Assembly: GCF_007677875.1 (NCBI RefSeq)
Contig: NZ_VEDO01000024.1
Span: 31,142-95,141, forward strand
Length of the DNA: 64,000 bases
Source of the DNA: Variovorax boronicumulans
Lineage (GTDB): Bacteria; Pseudomonadota; Gammaproteobacteria; Burkholderiales; Burkholderiaceae_C
Direction: 5' to 3'
Shown here: in pieces, positions 1 to 10,222 of the stretch
How positions within the stretch are numbered: the first letter of the stretch is position 1
Layout: every line of letters starts with the position of its first letter
Notes under the pieces: generated by a model
Database searches by the model: none
What the model was told of the DNA's origin: nothing
Seen by the model: only the letters and a program-made list of their open reading frames with translations
Made by a program: the position numbers and the translations under genes

Positions 1-311
1 CCGTCGACCTGATCCGTGTTCCTGGTGGGCGCTTCGTGCGCTACGCCGGCATCGTCACCGTGCGACAGCAACCGGAGACGGCCAAGGGCGTCGTCTTCAT
101 CTCGCTAGAAGACGAGACCGGCAACGTGCAGGTCATCGTGTGGCCCACGCTGAAGGAGAAGCAGCGGGCCGAGGTACTGCGCGCGCGGTTGCTAGCCGTT
201 TACGGGCAGTGGCAGCTGCAGGACGGTGTCAAGAACCTGGTCGCGCACAAGCTGGCGGATCTGACGCCGCTGCTGGGGGGGCTTGAGACGACGTCGCGGG
301 ACTTTCACTGA
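1..311 (+). CDS. dnaE2: Error-prone DNA polymerase DnaE2, C-terminal fragment
   Basis: The 5' end lies outside the window; the reading frame is open from base 3 and stops at 309-311. The visible residues form the C-terminal OB-fold domain of DnaE2, with the family-typical stretches GIVTVRQ, AKGVVFISLEDETG and VIVWP and the conserved ending SRDFH. DnaE2 is the alpha subunit-like polymerase of the SOS-induced ImuA-ImuB-DnaE2 translesion mutasome. The imuA/imuB genes would be expected upstream, outside this window. Placement on a plasmid-like replicon is common for this cassette in Burkholderiales (general knowledge). Confidence 0.9.
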   Translation, partial: VDLIRVPGGRFVRYAGIVTVRQQPETAKGVVFISLEDETGNVQVIVWPTLKEKQRAEVLRARLLAVYGQWQLQDGVKNLVAHKLADLTPLLGGLETTSRDFH

Positions 312-675
312 GAACATGACCTCCGCTCCGGGCGGTCAGGATGGAGGATCGACTTCCGGCCATTAGCTGTCGCTCGGCGCGCAGTCGCGAACGACAGGTT
401 CGGCGCAAAGCGGTCGCCGGTCCTTTGCTGCAAACCTCGGCGTACCGGTACCAGCAACGACTACAAGCTTACCGCCCGGTGCCAACCAACGACAGCCTGA
501 CCAGGCCGCTAGACACAGCGGCCAGAATGCAGCGCTGCCCTGTGGTTGCCCTAGCGCGCGTCGGCAACGCGCACTGCCTTGCTAACGACCGACCCGCTCC
601 CGGAGCACGCCGCCTGCGACCACGTGGCGCACAACCATGCGCCGGGGCGCGGCACCTCTACCGCGCAGCGCGCTT
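312..675. other. Intergenic stretch without a recognised gene
   Basis: This gap lies between the convergent dnaE2 (plus) and the IclR gene (minus). Short frames are present but none resembles a known protein. A weak dyad (TGACC ... GGTCA, about 316-338) just after dnaE2 could form a hairpin but lacks a clear T-run. Nothing else stands out. Confidence 0.4.
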
Positions 676-1497
676 TCAGGCGTGCATCGACGACACCTGG
701 CGCGAACTGGTCTGGCCGACCGAGCCCAGGAAGTTTGGCGCCATCGCCCGCAGCCGCTCGCTCGCCTCGCGCAGCGGCATCAGCAACCTCTTGGTGGCCT
801 TGGCCTCGGTCGCTTCGCCCGACAGCAGGTTCACATTGAGGGCCGCGACCACCTGCCCACCGTCGCCGCGGACGGGGACCGACAGCCCGCAGACCGCCTC
901 GTCGAATTCGCCATCGACCCATGCATAGCCCTTGTCCTGCACCTCGGCCAGGCGGGCGCGCAGCGCTTCGGGCGTCGCCACCGTCTTGCGTGTGCAGGGC
1001 TTGAGTTCCACTGCCGCGAGATAGCGCGCCAGCGCCTCCTCGTCCTGCCAGGCCAGCAGCACGCGGCCCGGCGAGGTGGCATAGGCCGGCAGCCGGCTGC
1101 CCACACCAAGGCGCAGCGACATCACCTTGCGCGATGGAATGCGCAGCAGGTAGATGCTGTGCTGGCCGTCGAAGGCCGACAGCGCGACCGACTCCTTGAT
1201 CTCCGCGCAGAGTTGCTCGAGCACCTCCTGCGCGACGCCCCAGAACGGCAGCGATGTCAGGTAGGTCATGCCCAGGTTCAGGATCTTGGGCGTCAGCCGG
1301 AAGCTCTTGCCGTCCGAGACCGTGAAACCCAGCTCGGTCAGCGTCATCAGGATGCGGCGCGCTACCGTGCGCGGCAGCTGTGTGCTCGCGGCCACGGAGG
1401 CCACGGTGTGCTCGCCGGTGCCCGAGCCCATCGCTTCGATGACGCTCAGGCCGCGGGCGAATGAACGGACGAAACCATCGCTTTCAGGAGTTGCCAT
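676..1497 (-). CDS. IclR-family transcriptional regulator (PcaR/PobR-like)
   Basis: A 273-residue protein. An N-terminal winged helix-turn-helix (about residues 14-75, containing RGLSVIEAM and LPRTVARRIL) is followed by an IclR effector domain (about 80-260) with the typical YATSPGRVLLA and GLSVPV segments. These match the PcaR/PobR branch, which usually controls aromatic or carboxylate catabolism in response to a pathway metabolite. I chose ATG at 1497 because the protein then begins just before the HTH; the frame stays open further upstream, but that stretch overlaps the neighbouring gene. It is the last gene of the minus-strand block. A 15-bp palindrome in the divergent region at 6567-6581 is a candidate target (inference). 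Confidence 0.85.
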   Translation of the reverse strand: MATPESDGFVRSFARGLSVIEAMGSGTGEHTVASVAASTQLPRTVARRILMTLTELGFTVSDGKSFRLTPKILNLGMTYLTSLPFWGVAQEVLEQLCAEIKESVALSAFDGQHSIYLLRIPSRKVMSLRLGVGSRLPAYATSPGRVLLAWQDEEALARYLAAVELKPCTRKTVATPEALRARLAEVQDKGYAWVDGEFDEAVCGLSVPVRGDGGQVVAALNVNLLSGEATEAKATKRLLMPLREASERLRAMAPNFLGSVGQTSSRQVSSMHA

Positions 1498-1523
1498 AGG
1501 GACGCTTTTTTCGGTCCGCGATT

Positions 1524-1940
1524 CTAGGTGGCGCCCACCGGCCCGAACTGGGGCAGGCACAGGCCCTCGCCCATCGGCAGGAAGCGCACCTGCACGCGGT
1601 CGCCGATGCGCACGAGGTCGGGCTGCACATCGACGATGTTGGCCATCATGCGCGGGCCTTCGTCCAGCGCGACCACGGCCACCACGTAGGGCAGCTTGTC
1701 GGCCATGTGGGCGTTGGCCGCTCGGTGGTTCACTGTGAAGGTGTAGATGCGGCCCAGGCCGGCGCTGCGCTCCCACTGCGGCGCCTCGGCGCCGCAGTGG
1801 CGGCAGAACGCCCGCTGGATCGACTGCGTGCGTGCGCATGTGCCGCAGCGTTGGAACAACAACACCCCTCGGGCGGTGGCGTCCCAGAACGGCTGGGTGG
1901 CCTCGGTCGGGACCGGCGCAGGACGGGGGGCGGTGTTCAT
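1524..1940 (-). CDS. DUF35 Zn-ribbon/OB-fold protein, partner of the adjacent thiolase-fold enzyme
   Basis: A 138-residue protein with a rubredoxin-like zinc ribbon (C32, C35, C46, C49) followed by an OB-fold (about 60-138), the standard DUF35 (ChsH2-DUF35-like) layout. Such proteins bind thiolase-fold partners and are needed for the activity or acyl-CoA binding of SCP2-type thiolases and Ltp2 aldolases. The ATG overlaps the stop of the upstream thiolase-like gene by 4 bp, implying translational coupling and a 1:1 complex. It is downstream in the same minus-strand operon as a ligase and a MaoC protein. Confidence 0.88.
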   Translation of the reverse strand: MNTAPRPAPVPTEATQPFWDATARGVLLFQRCGTCARTQSIQRAFCRHCGAEAPQWERSAGLGRIYTFTVNHRAANAHMADKLPYVVAVVALDEGPRMMANIVDVQPDLVRIGDRVQVRFLPMGEGLCLPQFGPVGAT

Positions 1941-3106
1941 GCGACGTTCCCGAGAATCATGGTGGTGTTGGCGGAGAACACGAGGCCGGGCGCGTGGCAC
2001 AGCGCGTGGTGGGCATGCGCGAGCTGGCGCTCGCCGCACTCCCCGCGCAGCTGGCGCACGGCCTCGATCACCAGAAAGATGCCAAACATGCCGGGATGCC
2101 CGTAGGACAGGCCGCCGCCCGACGTGTTGATCGGGAAATCGCCGCCGGGCGCAAGCCGGCCGCCCTTGACGAAGTCCTTGCCCTCCCCGCGCGCGCAAAA
2201 GCCCAGCTCCTCCAGCGACTGCAGCACGCCGATCGTGAAGTGGTCGTAGATCTGCACCACGTCGATGTCGCCGCGGCCCACGCCGGCCATGGCGAAGGCC
2301 TCGTTGGCCGTCTGCGCCACACGGGTGTCCAGCCAGTCGTCCAGGTCCAGCGGCGTGTAGTGGTGCGAGAAGCTTTCGGCGATGCCCTTGACGTAGACCG
2401 GCATGCGGGCGAGGTCGCGCGCACGCTCCGCGCTGGTGACGACCAGCGCACCGCCGCCATCGGTCACCAGGCAGCAGTCGCGCTGGCGCAGCGGCGCGGC
2501 CACCACGGGCGAGGCCATCACGTCGTCCAGCGTCAGCGGGCCCTGCCGGTAGGCCTTGGGGTTCAGGTTGGCCCATTGCCGCGCCGCGACGGCGATCTCC
2601 GCCAGGTCGGCCGGCGTGCTGCCATGGCGGTGCATGTGCAGCTGCGCCACCATGGCGTAGTAGCCGATCGGGCTCAGCTGCCCGTGCGGCACGATGAACT
2701 GGCCGCGCGGCGAACGCGGGTCTTCCACCAGCCCCGTGAGCTTGCGCGATCCGTCGGACAGCTGCGTGCTGCCGTAGGTGATGAGCGCCACCTCGCAGAA
2801 GCCGGCGGCGATGGCGGCCATGGCATGGCGGATGTGCATGAGGTTGGACATGCCGCCCACGTTGCTGCTGTCCAGGTAGCGCGGCGCCAGGCCCAGGTGC
2901 TCGCTGAGCTGCAGGCCGCTGAAGCGGTCGTCGGTGTGGGCGAAGATGGCATCGACATCGCGCAGGCGCAGCCCGGCGTCGGCCAGCGCGGCGCGCGCGG
3001 CCTGGGCCTGCAGCTCCAGCGCGGTCTTGCCGGGCACCTTGCCGAGGTCGGATTCGGCCACGCCGGCGATGGCGACCGAGGAGGAAAGCGAAGAGCGTCG
3101 TGTCAT
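1937..3106 (-). CDS. Thiolase-fold protein of Ltp2 (aldolase) type, catalytic Cys absent
   Basis: A 389-residue SCP2/lipid-transfer-type thiolase-fold protein. The N-terminal nucleophile position, NxCxTG in true thiolases, reads SNVGGMS here, with Gly84 where Cys is expected. The C-terminal GHP is kept (SYGHPG, H337). Tyrosines sit at 287 (QIYDHFT) and 335 (SYGHP), spaced much like the two catalytic tyrosines reported for the steroid side-chain retro-aldolase Ltp2. With the overlapping DUF35 gene downstream this predicts an Ltp2-ChsH2(DUF35)-like retro-aldol lyase cleaving a beta-hydroxyacyl-CoA rather than a thiolase. Fold and residues are seen directly; the reaction is inferred. It overlaps the ligase stop by 4 bp. 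Confidence 0.82.
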   Translation of the reverse strand: MTRRSSLSSSVAIAGVAESDLGKVPGKTALELQAQAARAALADAGLRLRDVDAIFAHTDDRFSGLQLSEHLGLAPRYLDSSNVGGMSNLMHIRHAMAAIAAGFCEVALITYGSTQLSDGSRKLTGLVEDPRSPRGQFIVPHGQLSPIGYYAMVAQLHMHRHGSTPADLAEIAVAARQWANLNPKAYRQGPLTLDDVMASPVVAAPLRQRDCCLVTDGGGALVVTSAERARDLARMPVYVKGIAESFSHHYTPLDLDDWLDTRVAQTANEAFAMAGVGRGDIDVVQIYDHFTIGVLQSLEELGFCARGEGKDFVKGGRLAPGGDFPINTSGGGLSYGHPGMFGIFLVIEAVRQLRGECGERQLAHAHHALCHAPGLVFSANTTMILGNVA

Positions 3107-4692
3107 GTCGGTTGTGCAGTGAGAACGGAAACGGCCTGCGGCCAGTAGGCGCGCTTGACCTCGCGCTTGAGCAGCTTGCCGGTCTCGGTGCGCGGCAGCG
3201 CGGCGGTGAAGTCCACGCTGCGCGGGCACTTGATCGGTGACAGCCGCGCGCGGCACCAGGCGATGAGCTCCTGCGCCAGCGCATCGGAGGCTGCATGGCC
3301 GTGTCGCAGCTGCACCACCGCCTTGACCTCTTCGCCGAACTCCTCGTTCGGCACGCCGACCACGGCCACGTCGTGCACGGCCGCGTGCTGGCCCAGCACG
3401 TTCTCGGTCTCCTGCGGGTAGATGTTCACGCCGCCCGAGATGATCATGTTGGCCAGCCGGTCGGTCAGGTACAGAAAGCCGTCGGCGTCCAGGTAGCCGA
3501 TGTCGCCGTAGGTGGCCCAGCCTCGATCGTTGTAAGCCTGGCGCGTCTTGGCCGGGTCGCCGTGGTACTCGAAGGCCGGCCCGCCCGAGAACCAGATCAC
3601 GCCCGGCGTGCCGGCCGGCAGCGCGCGGCCGTCCTCGCCCAGGATGTGCACGGCGCCGAATTCCGGGATGCCGACCGAGCCCGGGTGCGCCAGCCATTCG
3701 TGCGAGTCGAGCGAGGTGCGGCCCACCAGTTCGGTGCCGCTGTAGAACTCGTAGAGGATGGGGCCCCACCAGTCGATCATGGCCTGCTTGACCCAGACCG
3801 GGCACGGCGCCGCCGCGTGCACGGCCACGCGCAGGCTGGACAGGTCGTGCGCGCGGCGTTCGGCCTCGGGCAGGCGCAGCAGCCGGATGAACATGGTCGG
3901 CACCCACTGGCTGTGCGTCACGCGAAAGCGCGCGATGGCGGCCAGCGCGGCCTGTGCGTCGAAGCGCTCCATCAGCACGCAGGTGCCGCCCTCGCGCATC
4001 ACGTTCATGTTCCAGCGCACCGGGGCCGTGTGGTAGAACGGCGCCGTCGAGAGGTAGACCGTGTCGCGGTCGAACGTCTTCCAGTGCATGCGCGGGTTGG
4101 GCTCGGCCACGAAGTGCCGGTTCGCGCTGGCCAGCGGCCGCTTGATGCCCTTGGGCAGGCCGGTCGTGCCCGACGAATAGCAGAAGTCCGTGCCCTCCGG
4201 CGTCTCGGGCAGCTCCACGTCGGCTGGCACGGCCTGCAGCGCTGCCTCGTAGTCCTCGAAGCCCGGCACGGCGCCGTCCAGGCTGAAGCGGTGCAGGCCG
4301 GCCGTGCCCTGCGCGAGTGCGCCGTCGGTGTCCATCAGAGCCGCGGCGCTGAACAGCGCCCTGGCGCCGCAGTCGCGCACGATGTACAGCACCTCGGGCG
4401 CCTTCAGGTGCCGGCTCACGGTGGTGTAGTACAGGCCGATGCGGTGCGCCGCCCACAGCAGCTCGAAGTAGCGCAGGTGGTTGTCCAGGTAGACCGCGAC
4501 GGCGTCGCCGCTGCGCAGGCCGCGCGCCAGCAGCAGCGCGGCGCAGCGGCGCGAGCGCTGTTCGAGTTCGGCCCAGGTCACCGCCCGGCCGCTCTCTAGC
4601 ATCCGGTAGGCGATGCCCTGCGGAGCGGCGGCGGCGTGGCGTGCCAGGCTGTCGGGCGCACGCAGCGCCATGCCGGTGGGACTAGCCGCCAT
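3103..4692 (-). CDS. Acyl-CoA ligase (ANL superfamily, AMP-forming)
   Basis: A 529-residue adenylate-forming enzyme. The P-loop motif YSSGTTGLPKG spans residues 172-182, the A8-type hinge region is in YLDADGFLYLTDRLANMIISGG, and the catalytic Lys is probably K506 in TGKLLKREV. It would activate a free carboxylic acid to its CoA thioester at the start of a beta-oxidation-like round. It is the closest visible relative of the plus-strand ligase at 29614: both share motifs such as THSQWVPTMFIRLL and VHAAAPCP/IHAAAPCP. The gene overlaps its neighbours at both ends (11 bp with the MaoC gene, 4 bp with the thiolase). A second in-frame ATG seven codons in is an alternative start. Confidence 0.9.
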   Translation of the reverse strand: MAASPTGMALRAPDSLARHAAAAPQGIAYRMLESGRAVTWAELEQRSRRCAALLLARGLRSGDAVAVYLDNHLRYFELLWAAHRIGLYYTTVSRHLKAPEVLYIVRDCGARALFSAAALMDTDGALAQGTAGLHRFSLDGAVPGFEDYEAALQAVPADVELPETPEGTDFCYSSGTTGLPKGIKRPLASANRHFVAEPNPRMHWKTFDRDTVYLSTAPFYHTAPVRWNMNVMREGGTCVLMERFDAQAALAAIARFRVTHSQWVPTMFIRLLRLPEAERRAHDLSSLRVAVHAAAPCPVWVKQAMIDWWGPILYEFYSGTELVGRTSLDSHEWLAHPGSVGIPEFGAVHILGEDGRALPAGTPGVIWFSGGPAFEYHGDPAKTRQAYNDRGWATYGDIGYLDADGFLYLTDRLANMIISGGVNIYPQETENVLGQHAAVHDVAVVGVPNEEFGEEVKAVVQLRHGHAASDALAQELIAWCRARLSPIKCPRSVDFTAALPRTETGKLLKREVKRAYWPQAVSVLTAQPT

Positions 4693-5545
4693 GGACCGTT
4701 GCCAGCCCGTGCGTCAGCACGGCCTGCCCCCGTTCGAGCGCCGAGGCGCGGAACTGCAGCTGCGCGCCGCGGCGCCAGATCTCCACCGCGAGCGTCTCGC
4801 CCGGGATGAACGGTGCCGAGAAGCGCAGCGCGACGCTGGCCAGCCGCTCGGGCCGGTTGCCGCAGCAGGCACGCAGCAGCGCCCGCACCGCCATGCCGTA
4901 GGTGCACAGGCCGTGCAGGATGGGCCGCTCGAACCCCGCGCTGCGGGCCGCGGCCGGGTCGGCATGGATCGGGTTGCGGTCGCCGTTGAGCCGGTACAGC
5001 AGCGCCGCGCTGGGCGCCGTGCGCAGCTGCACCGTGGTGTCGGCCGGTTCCACCGGCACCGCAGGCAGCGCGGCCGGTGCGTCGTCGCCCGGGCCGAAGC
5101 CGCCGTCGGCGCGGCAGAACGAGGTGTGCTCGATGCTGGCGATCGGCTTGCCGGTGGCCTCGTCGCTGACCTCGCGCGTGGTGACGACCAGCGCACCGCG
5201 GCCCTGGCCCTTGTCCACCACGGCGCTCACGTGCGTGCGGCTGCGCATGCAGCCTTCGGGCGGCACGCTGCCGTGCAGCACCATGCGGTGCTCGCCGTGC
5301 AGGATGCGCATCCAATCGATGCCGGTGCCCGGGTCGGTCGCCCAGGCGCCGGGTGCGCCCAGCACGGTGACCATCGAGGGCACGGCGCGCAGGCCCTCTT
5401 CGTAGACGAAGGGCAGTTCCTCGGCGTCCAGCGGGTCTTCGCCGTAGCCCAGGCTCAGCGCGTAGCGGATGCAGTCCTCGCGCGTGTAGTGGCTCAGCTG
5501 GTCCGGGATGGGCCAGTGCTTCAGGGTCTGGTAGTCGATCGGCAT
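4682..5545 (-). CDS. MaoC-type (R)-enoyl-CoA hydratase 2, double hotdog
   Basis: A 287-residue protein similar to the hydratase-2 part of peroxisomal MFE-2. The N-terminal half (to about 150) is a non-catalytic hotdog, and the C-terminal half carries the hydratase-2 signature LNGDRNPIHADP with catalytic D189 and H194 plus the HGLCTYG motif at 211-217. It would hydrate trans-2-enoyl-CoA to (R)-3-hydroxyacyl-CoA, possibly supplying the substrate of the downstream aldolase. It lies 4 bp downstream of a Bug receptor gene and overlaps the ligase. Confidence 0.88.
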   Translation of the reverse strand: MPIDYQTLKHWPIPDQLSHYTREDCIRYALSLGYGEDPLDAEELPFVYEEGLRAVPSMVTVLGAPGAWATDPGTGIDWMRILHGEHRMVLHGSVPPEGCMRSRTHVSAVVDKGQGRGALVVTTREVSDEATGKPIASIEHTSFCRADGGFGPGDDAPAALPAVPVEPADTTVQLRTAPSAALLYRLNGDRNPIHADPAAARSAGFERPILHGLCTYGMAVRALLRACCGNRPERLASVALRFSAPFIPGETLAVEIWRRGAQLQFRASALERGQAVLTHGLATVHGG

Positions 5546-5549
5546 CGGG

Positions 5550-6536
5550 TCACTCGGCCTTCAGGTTGGCGCTGCGGATCACCTGTTCCCAGCGGCTGGT
5601 CTCGGCGGCCACGAAGCTCTGGAAGGCCTGCGGGGTGCCGCCGACCGGCACTCCGCCCTTCTCCGCGAAGCTGTGGCGGATCTCGGCGGACGACAGCACC
5701 TTCTGCAGTTCGCGGTTCAGCGCGGCCACGGTGGCCGGCGGCGTCTTGGCCGAGACGAACAGGCCCAGCCACACCGTCACCTCGATGTCGGGCAGGCCGG
5801 ACTCGATCAGCGTGGGCACCTGCGGCAGCTCGGGAATGCGCTCGCGCGTGGTCACGGCGATCGGCGTGAGCTTGCCGGCGCGCACCAGCGGCAGCGCGGT
5901 GATCAGGTTGTCCACCATCAGGTCTACCTGGCCGCCCATGAGATCGGTCAGCGCCGGTGCCGCGCCGCGGTAGATGATGTTGACGGCCTGGATGCCCGCG
6001 CGTGCCTTGATCAGCTCGCCCGTCAGGTGGCCGGACGAGCCGCTCGTCGACACCGCCATCGACAGGCCCTTGGGCTTGCTCTGCGACAGGGCCTTGAGTT
6101 CGGCCACCGTCCTGGCCCCCAGCGCGGGGCTGGCCACCAGCACGTTGGGCATGGACAGCACCTGGATCACCGGCGCCAGGTCCTCGGGCTTGTAGGGCAG
6201 CTTGTCCTGCAGCGTGTAGTTGGCGGCGTTGGGCCCCAGGCTGCCCATCACCAGCGTGTGGCCGTCGGGCTCGGCGCGCAGCGCGGCCTGGATGCCCAGC
6301 GTGCCGCCCGCGCCGGCCACGTTCTCCACGATCACCGGCTGCTTGAGCACCTCGGACAGCGACTTGGCCACGATGCGGCTGGTCTGGTCGAGGATGCCGC
6401 CCGGCGCGGCCGGCGCAACGATGCGCAGCGGCTTGCCGGGTGCGATCTCGCTCGCGCCGGCCACACCGGCCGCGCAGGCCGCCAAGGCGAAGAACGACAC
6501 GGCTGCCGCCGCGCGCAGGGTTGGGAACCGGGCCAT
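5550..6536 (-). CDS. Bug-family TTT periplasmic substrate-binding protein
   Basis: A 328-residue receptor with an N-terminal signal peptide (a hydrophobic Ala/Phe-rich stretch ending near AGASE). The mature part has the Bug fold, including RIVAPAAPGG and the EPDGHTLVMG segment. Bug proteins bind small carboxylates for tripartite tricarboxylate transporters. The start at 6536 is preceded by AGGAGACAAG, the same leader seen before several other Bug genes here; an ATG 19 codons upstream is rejected because it would precede the signal peptide and this ribosome-binding site. It heads the minus-strand operon ending with the IclR gene. Confidence 0.92.
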   Translation of the reverse strand: MARFPTLRAAAAVSFFALAACAAGVAGASEIAPGKPLRIVAPAAPGGILDQTSRIVAKSLSEVLKQPVIVENVAGAGGTLGIQAALRAEPDGHTLVMGSLGPNAANYTLQDKLPYKPEDLAPVIQVLSMPNVLVASPALGARTVAELKALSQSKPKGLSMAVSTSGSSGHLTGELIKARAGIQAVNIIYRGAAPALTDLMGGQVDLMVDNLITALPLVRAGKLTPIAVTTRERIPELPQVPTLIESGLPDIEVTVWLGLFVSAKTPPATVAALNRELQKVLSSAEIRHSFAEKGGVPVGGTPQAFQSFVAAETSRWEQVIRSANLKAE

Positions 6537-6566
6537 CTTGTCTCCTAAGGGATTACCCCGTTGAAC

Positions 6567-6581
6567 GTCCGCACTGCGGAC
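6567..6581. promoter_or_regulatory. 15-bp palindrome, candidate IclR operator
   Basis: GTCCGC-ACT-GCGGAC is a perfect 6+3+6 dyad in the divergent intergenic region between the Bug gene (start 6536, minus) and the acyl-CoA dehydrogenase (plus). Length and symmetry fit IclR-family operators, and an IclR gene ends the left operon. Assignment to that protein is inference. Confidence 0.45.
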
Positions 6582-6721
6582 AATATGCTTCAAATAACGG
6601 TCATAAACATCCGCCAGGCGGTCAATTTAAAAGGCCCATCGCGGAAAGTCAACCCGGTTGATCGCCAAGCCGTCCGCCGCGCGCCATGTCTGCGCGCCCC
6701 TTCGCAACCCGAGCCCTTCCC

Positions 6722-7858
6722 ATGCACCGACGAACGCTTTTCTCGCCCGACCACGAACAGTTCCGCGACACCGTGCGCCGCTTCATCGCGCAGGAGATCA
6801 CGCCCCACCACGCCGGCTGGGAGGAACAGGGCCTGGTGCCGCGCGACCTGTGGCGCCGGGCCGGCGCCGCGGGCCTGCTGCTGCCGATGGCGCCGGCCGA
6901 GCACGGCGGCGGTGGCGGCGATTTCCTGCACACGGCCATCGTGGTCGAGGAGATCGCGCGTGCGCTGGCCACCGGCGTGACCGGCTTCACCACGCACTCG
7001 GACATCGTGGCGCCCTACCTCGTCGAATTCGGCACCGCGGCGCAGAAGGCGCGCTGGCTGCCGCCGATGGCCGCGGGCGAGGTGGTGGCCTCCATCGCCA
7101 TGACCGAACCCTCGGCCGGCAGCGACCTGAAGGCCATCCGCACCACGGCGCGCCGCGTGGACGGTGGCTGGCAGCTCGACGGCCAGAAGACCTTCATCAC
7201 CAACGGCCACCACGCCGACCGCGTGCTGGTGGTGGCCAAGACGCAGCCCGAGGCCGGCGCCCGGGGCATGAGCCTGTTCTGGGTCGACACCCGCTCCCCC
7301 GGATTTGCCCGGGGCCGGCTGCTCGACAAGATCGGCCAGCGCGCGCAGGATACGGCCGAGCTGTTCTTCCAGCAGGTCTTCGTGCCCGAATCCGACCTGG
7401 TCGGCGCGGAGAACCAGGCCTTCGGCTACCTCATGCACGGCCTGGTGCAGGAGCGCCTCATGATCGCGCTGCGCTGCGCCAGCGCGCTGGAGGCCGCGCT
7501 GGACTGGACCATCGCCTACACGCGCGAACGCCAGACCTTCGGCAAGCCGCTCATCGCCAACCAGCACACCAGGTTCAAGCTGGCCGAGATCAAGACGCTG
7601 GCCGCGGCCACGCGCGCCTTCGTCGACCAGTGCGTGGCCGAGCACATGGCGCAGCGGCTGGACGCCGACGGCGCGGCCATGGCCAAGCTCTGGGCCAGCG
7701 AGGCCACCACCGCCATCGACGACCTGCTGCAGATGTTCGGCGGCTACGGCTACATGCGCGAGTACCCGATCGCGCGCGCCTATGCCGACGTGCGGCCCAA
7801 CCGCATCTACGGCGGCTCCTCCGAAATGATGAAGGAAATCATCAGCCGCACGCTCTGA
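6722..7858 (+). CDS. Acyl-CoA dehydrogenase (LCAD/isovaleryl-type)
   Basis: A 378-residue FAD-dependent dehydrogenase forming a trans-2-enoyl-CoA. It shows the FAD-binding MTEPSAGSDL motif, the KTFITNG stretch, and the C-terminal GGYGYMREYPIARAYADVR and IYGGSSEMMKEI segments. The catalytic base is probably the Glu in LVQERL (helix G), as in isovaleryl- and long-chain enzymes, because the YEGT motif of medium-chain enzymes is absent. I prefer ATG 6722 (MHRRTLFSPDHEQFR), which matches the usual family start; an upstream ATG at 6686 is possible. It begins a rightward operon with an SDR, a ligase and three Bug receptors, and resembles the enzyme at 33680. Confidence 0.9.
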   Translation: MHRRTLFSPDHEQFRDTVRRFIAQEITPHHAGWEEQGLVPRDLWRRAGAAGLLLPMAPAEHGGGGGDFLHTAIVVEEIARALATGVTGFTTHSDIVAPYLVEFGTAAQKARWLPPMAAGEVVASIAMTEPSAGSDLKAIRTTARRVDGGWQLDGQKTFITNGHHADRVLVVAKTQPEAGARGMSLFWVDTRSPGFARGRLLDKIGQRAQDTAELFFQQVFVPESDLVGAENQAFGYLMHGLVQERLMIALRCASALEAALDWTIAYTRERQTFGKPLIANQHTRFKLAEIKTLAAATRAFVDQCVAEHMAQRLDADGAAMAKLWASEATTAIDDLLQMFGGYGYMREYPIARAYADVRPNRIYGGSSEMMKEIISRTL

Positions 7859-7893
7859 CGCGCAGCCTTTCTCCACGACACCAAAGGAACGAC

Positions 7894-8646
7894 ATGGATC
7901 TGCAACTGAAGGGCCGCGTGGCCATCGTGACCGGCTCGGGCCGCGGCATCGGCCGCGCCGCCGTGACCGCCCTCGCCAGAGAAGGCGTGCGCGTGGTCGT
8001 CACCGACATCGACGAAGCCGTGGCCGAGCACACGGCGGCGGGGCTGCGCGCCGAAGGACACGAGGCGATCGCCGTGCGCGCCGACGTCTGCGACGAGGCG
8101 CAGGTGCAGCAGCTCGCGGCACGCGCCGTCGCCGCGTTCGGCAAGATCGACATCCTCGTCAACAACGCCGGCTTCACGCGCGACAAGTACCTGCTCAAGA
8201 TGCCCATGGCCGACTGGGACGCCGTGATCGACACCGTGCTCAAGGGCGCCTACCTCTGCACCCGCGCGGCACTGCCGACCATGATGGCGCAGAAGTGGGG
8301 CCGCGTCGTCAACATCGCCTCGCGCGCGCACTGGGGCAACCCGGGACAGACCAACTACTCGGCGGCCAAGGCCGGGCTGATCGGCTTCACGCGCGCGCTG
8401 GCGCTGGAGCAAGGCAAGTTCAACATCACGGCCAACGCCATCGCGCCGGGCTTCATCGAGACCGAACTCGTGCGCGCGCTGCCGACCTACGAGCGGCTGC
8501 GCGAGGGCGCACTGCAGCGCAACACCGTGCCGCGCGTGGGCACGCCGGAAGACGTGGCCGGCGCCATCCTGTACCTGGCCTCCGAATGGGGCGGCTACAT
8601 CACGGGCGAGACCGTGCACGTGAGCGGCGGCCGCTTCAGCGGCTGA
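7894..8646 (+). CDS. SDR-family 3-hydroxyacyl-CoA/3-oxoacyl reductase (FabG-like)
   Basis: A 250-residue classical short-chain dehydrogenase. The nucleotide-binding TGSGRGIG is at 13-20, NNAG around 90-93, and catalytic Ser143, Tyr155 and Lys159 (YSAAK). In this setting it probably oxidises the 3-hydroxyacyl-CoA made by a hydratase. The ATG is preceded by AAAGGAACG. It sits 35 bp after the dehydrogenase and 10 bp before the ligase. Confidence 0.88.
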   Translation: MDLQLKGRVAIVTGSGRGIGRAAVTALAREGVRVVVTDIDEAVAEHTAAGLRAEGHEAIAVRADVCDEAQVQQLAARAVAAFGKIDILVNNAGFTRDKYLLKMPMADWDAVIDTVLKGAYLCTRAALPTMMAQKWGRVVNIASRAHWGNPGQTNYSAAKAGLIGFTRALALEQGKFNITANAIAPGFIETELVRALPTYERLREGALQRNTVPRVGTPEDVAGAILYLASEWGGYITGETVHVSGGRFSG

Positions 8647-8656
8647 GGAGCACACC

Positions 8657-10222
<1,566 letters not shown>

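Noticed and set aside
1832..3148. 438-codon plus-strand frame
   Set aside because: Antisense shadow of the DUF35 and thiolase-fold genes; no recognisable motifs.
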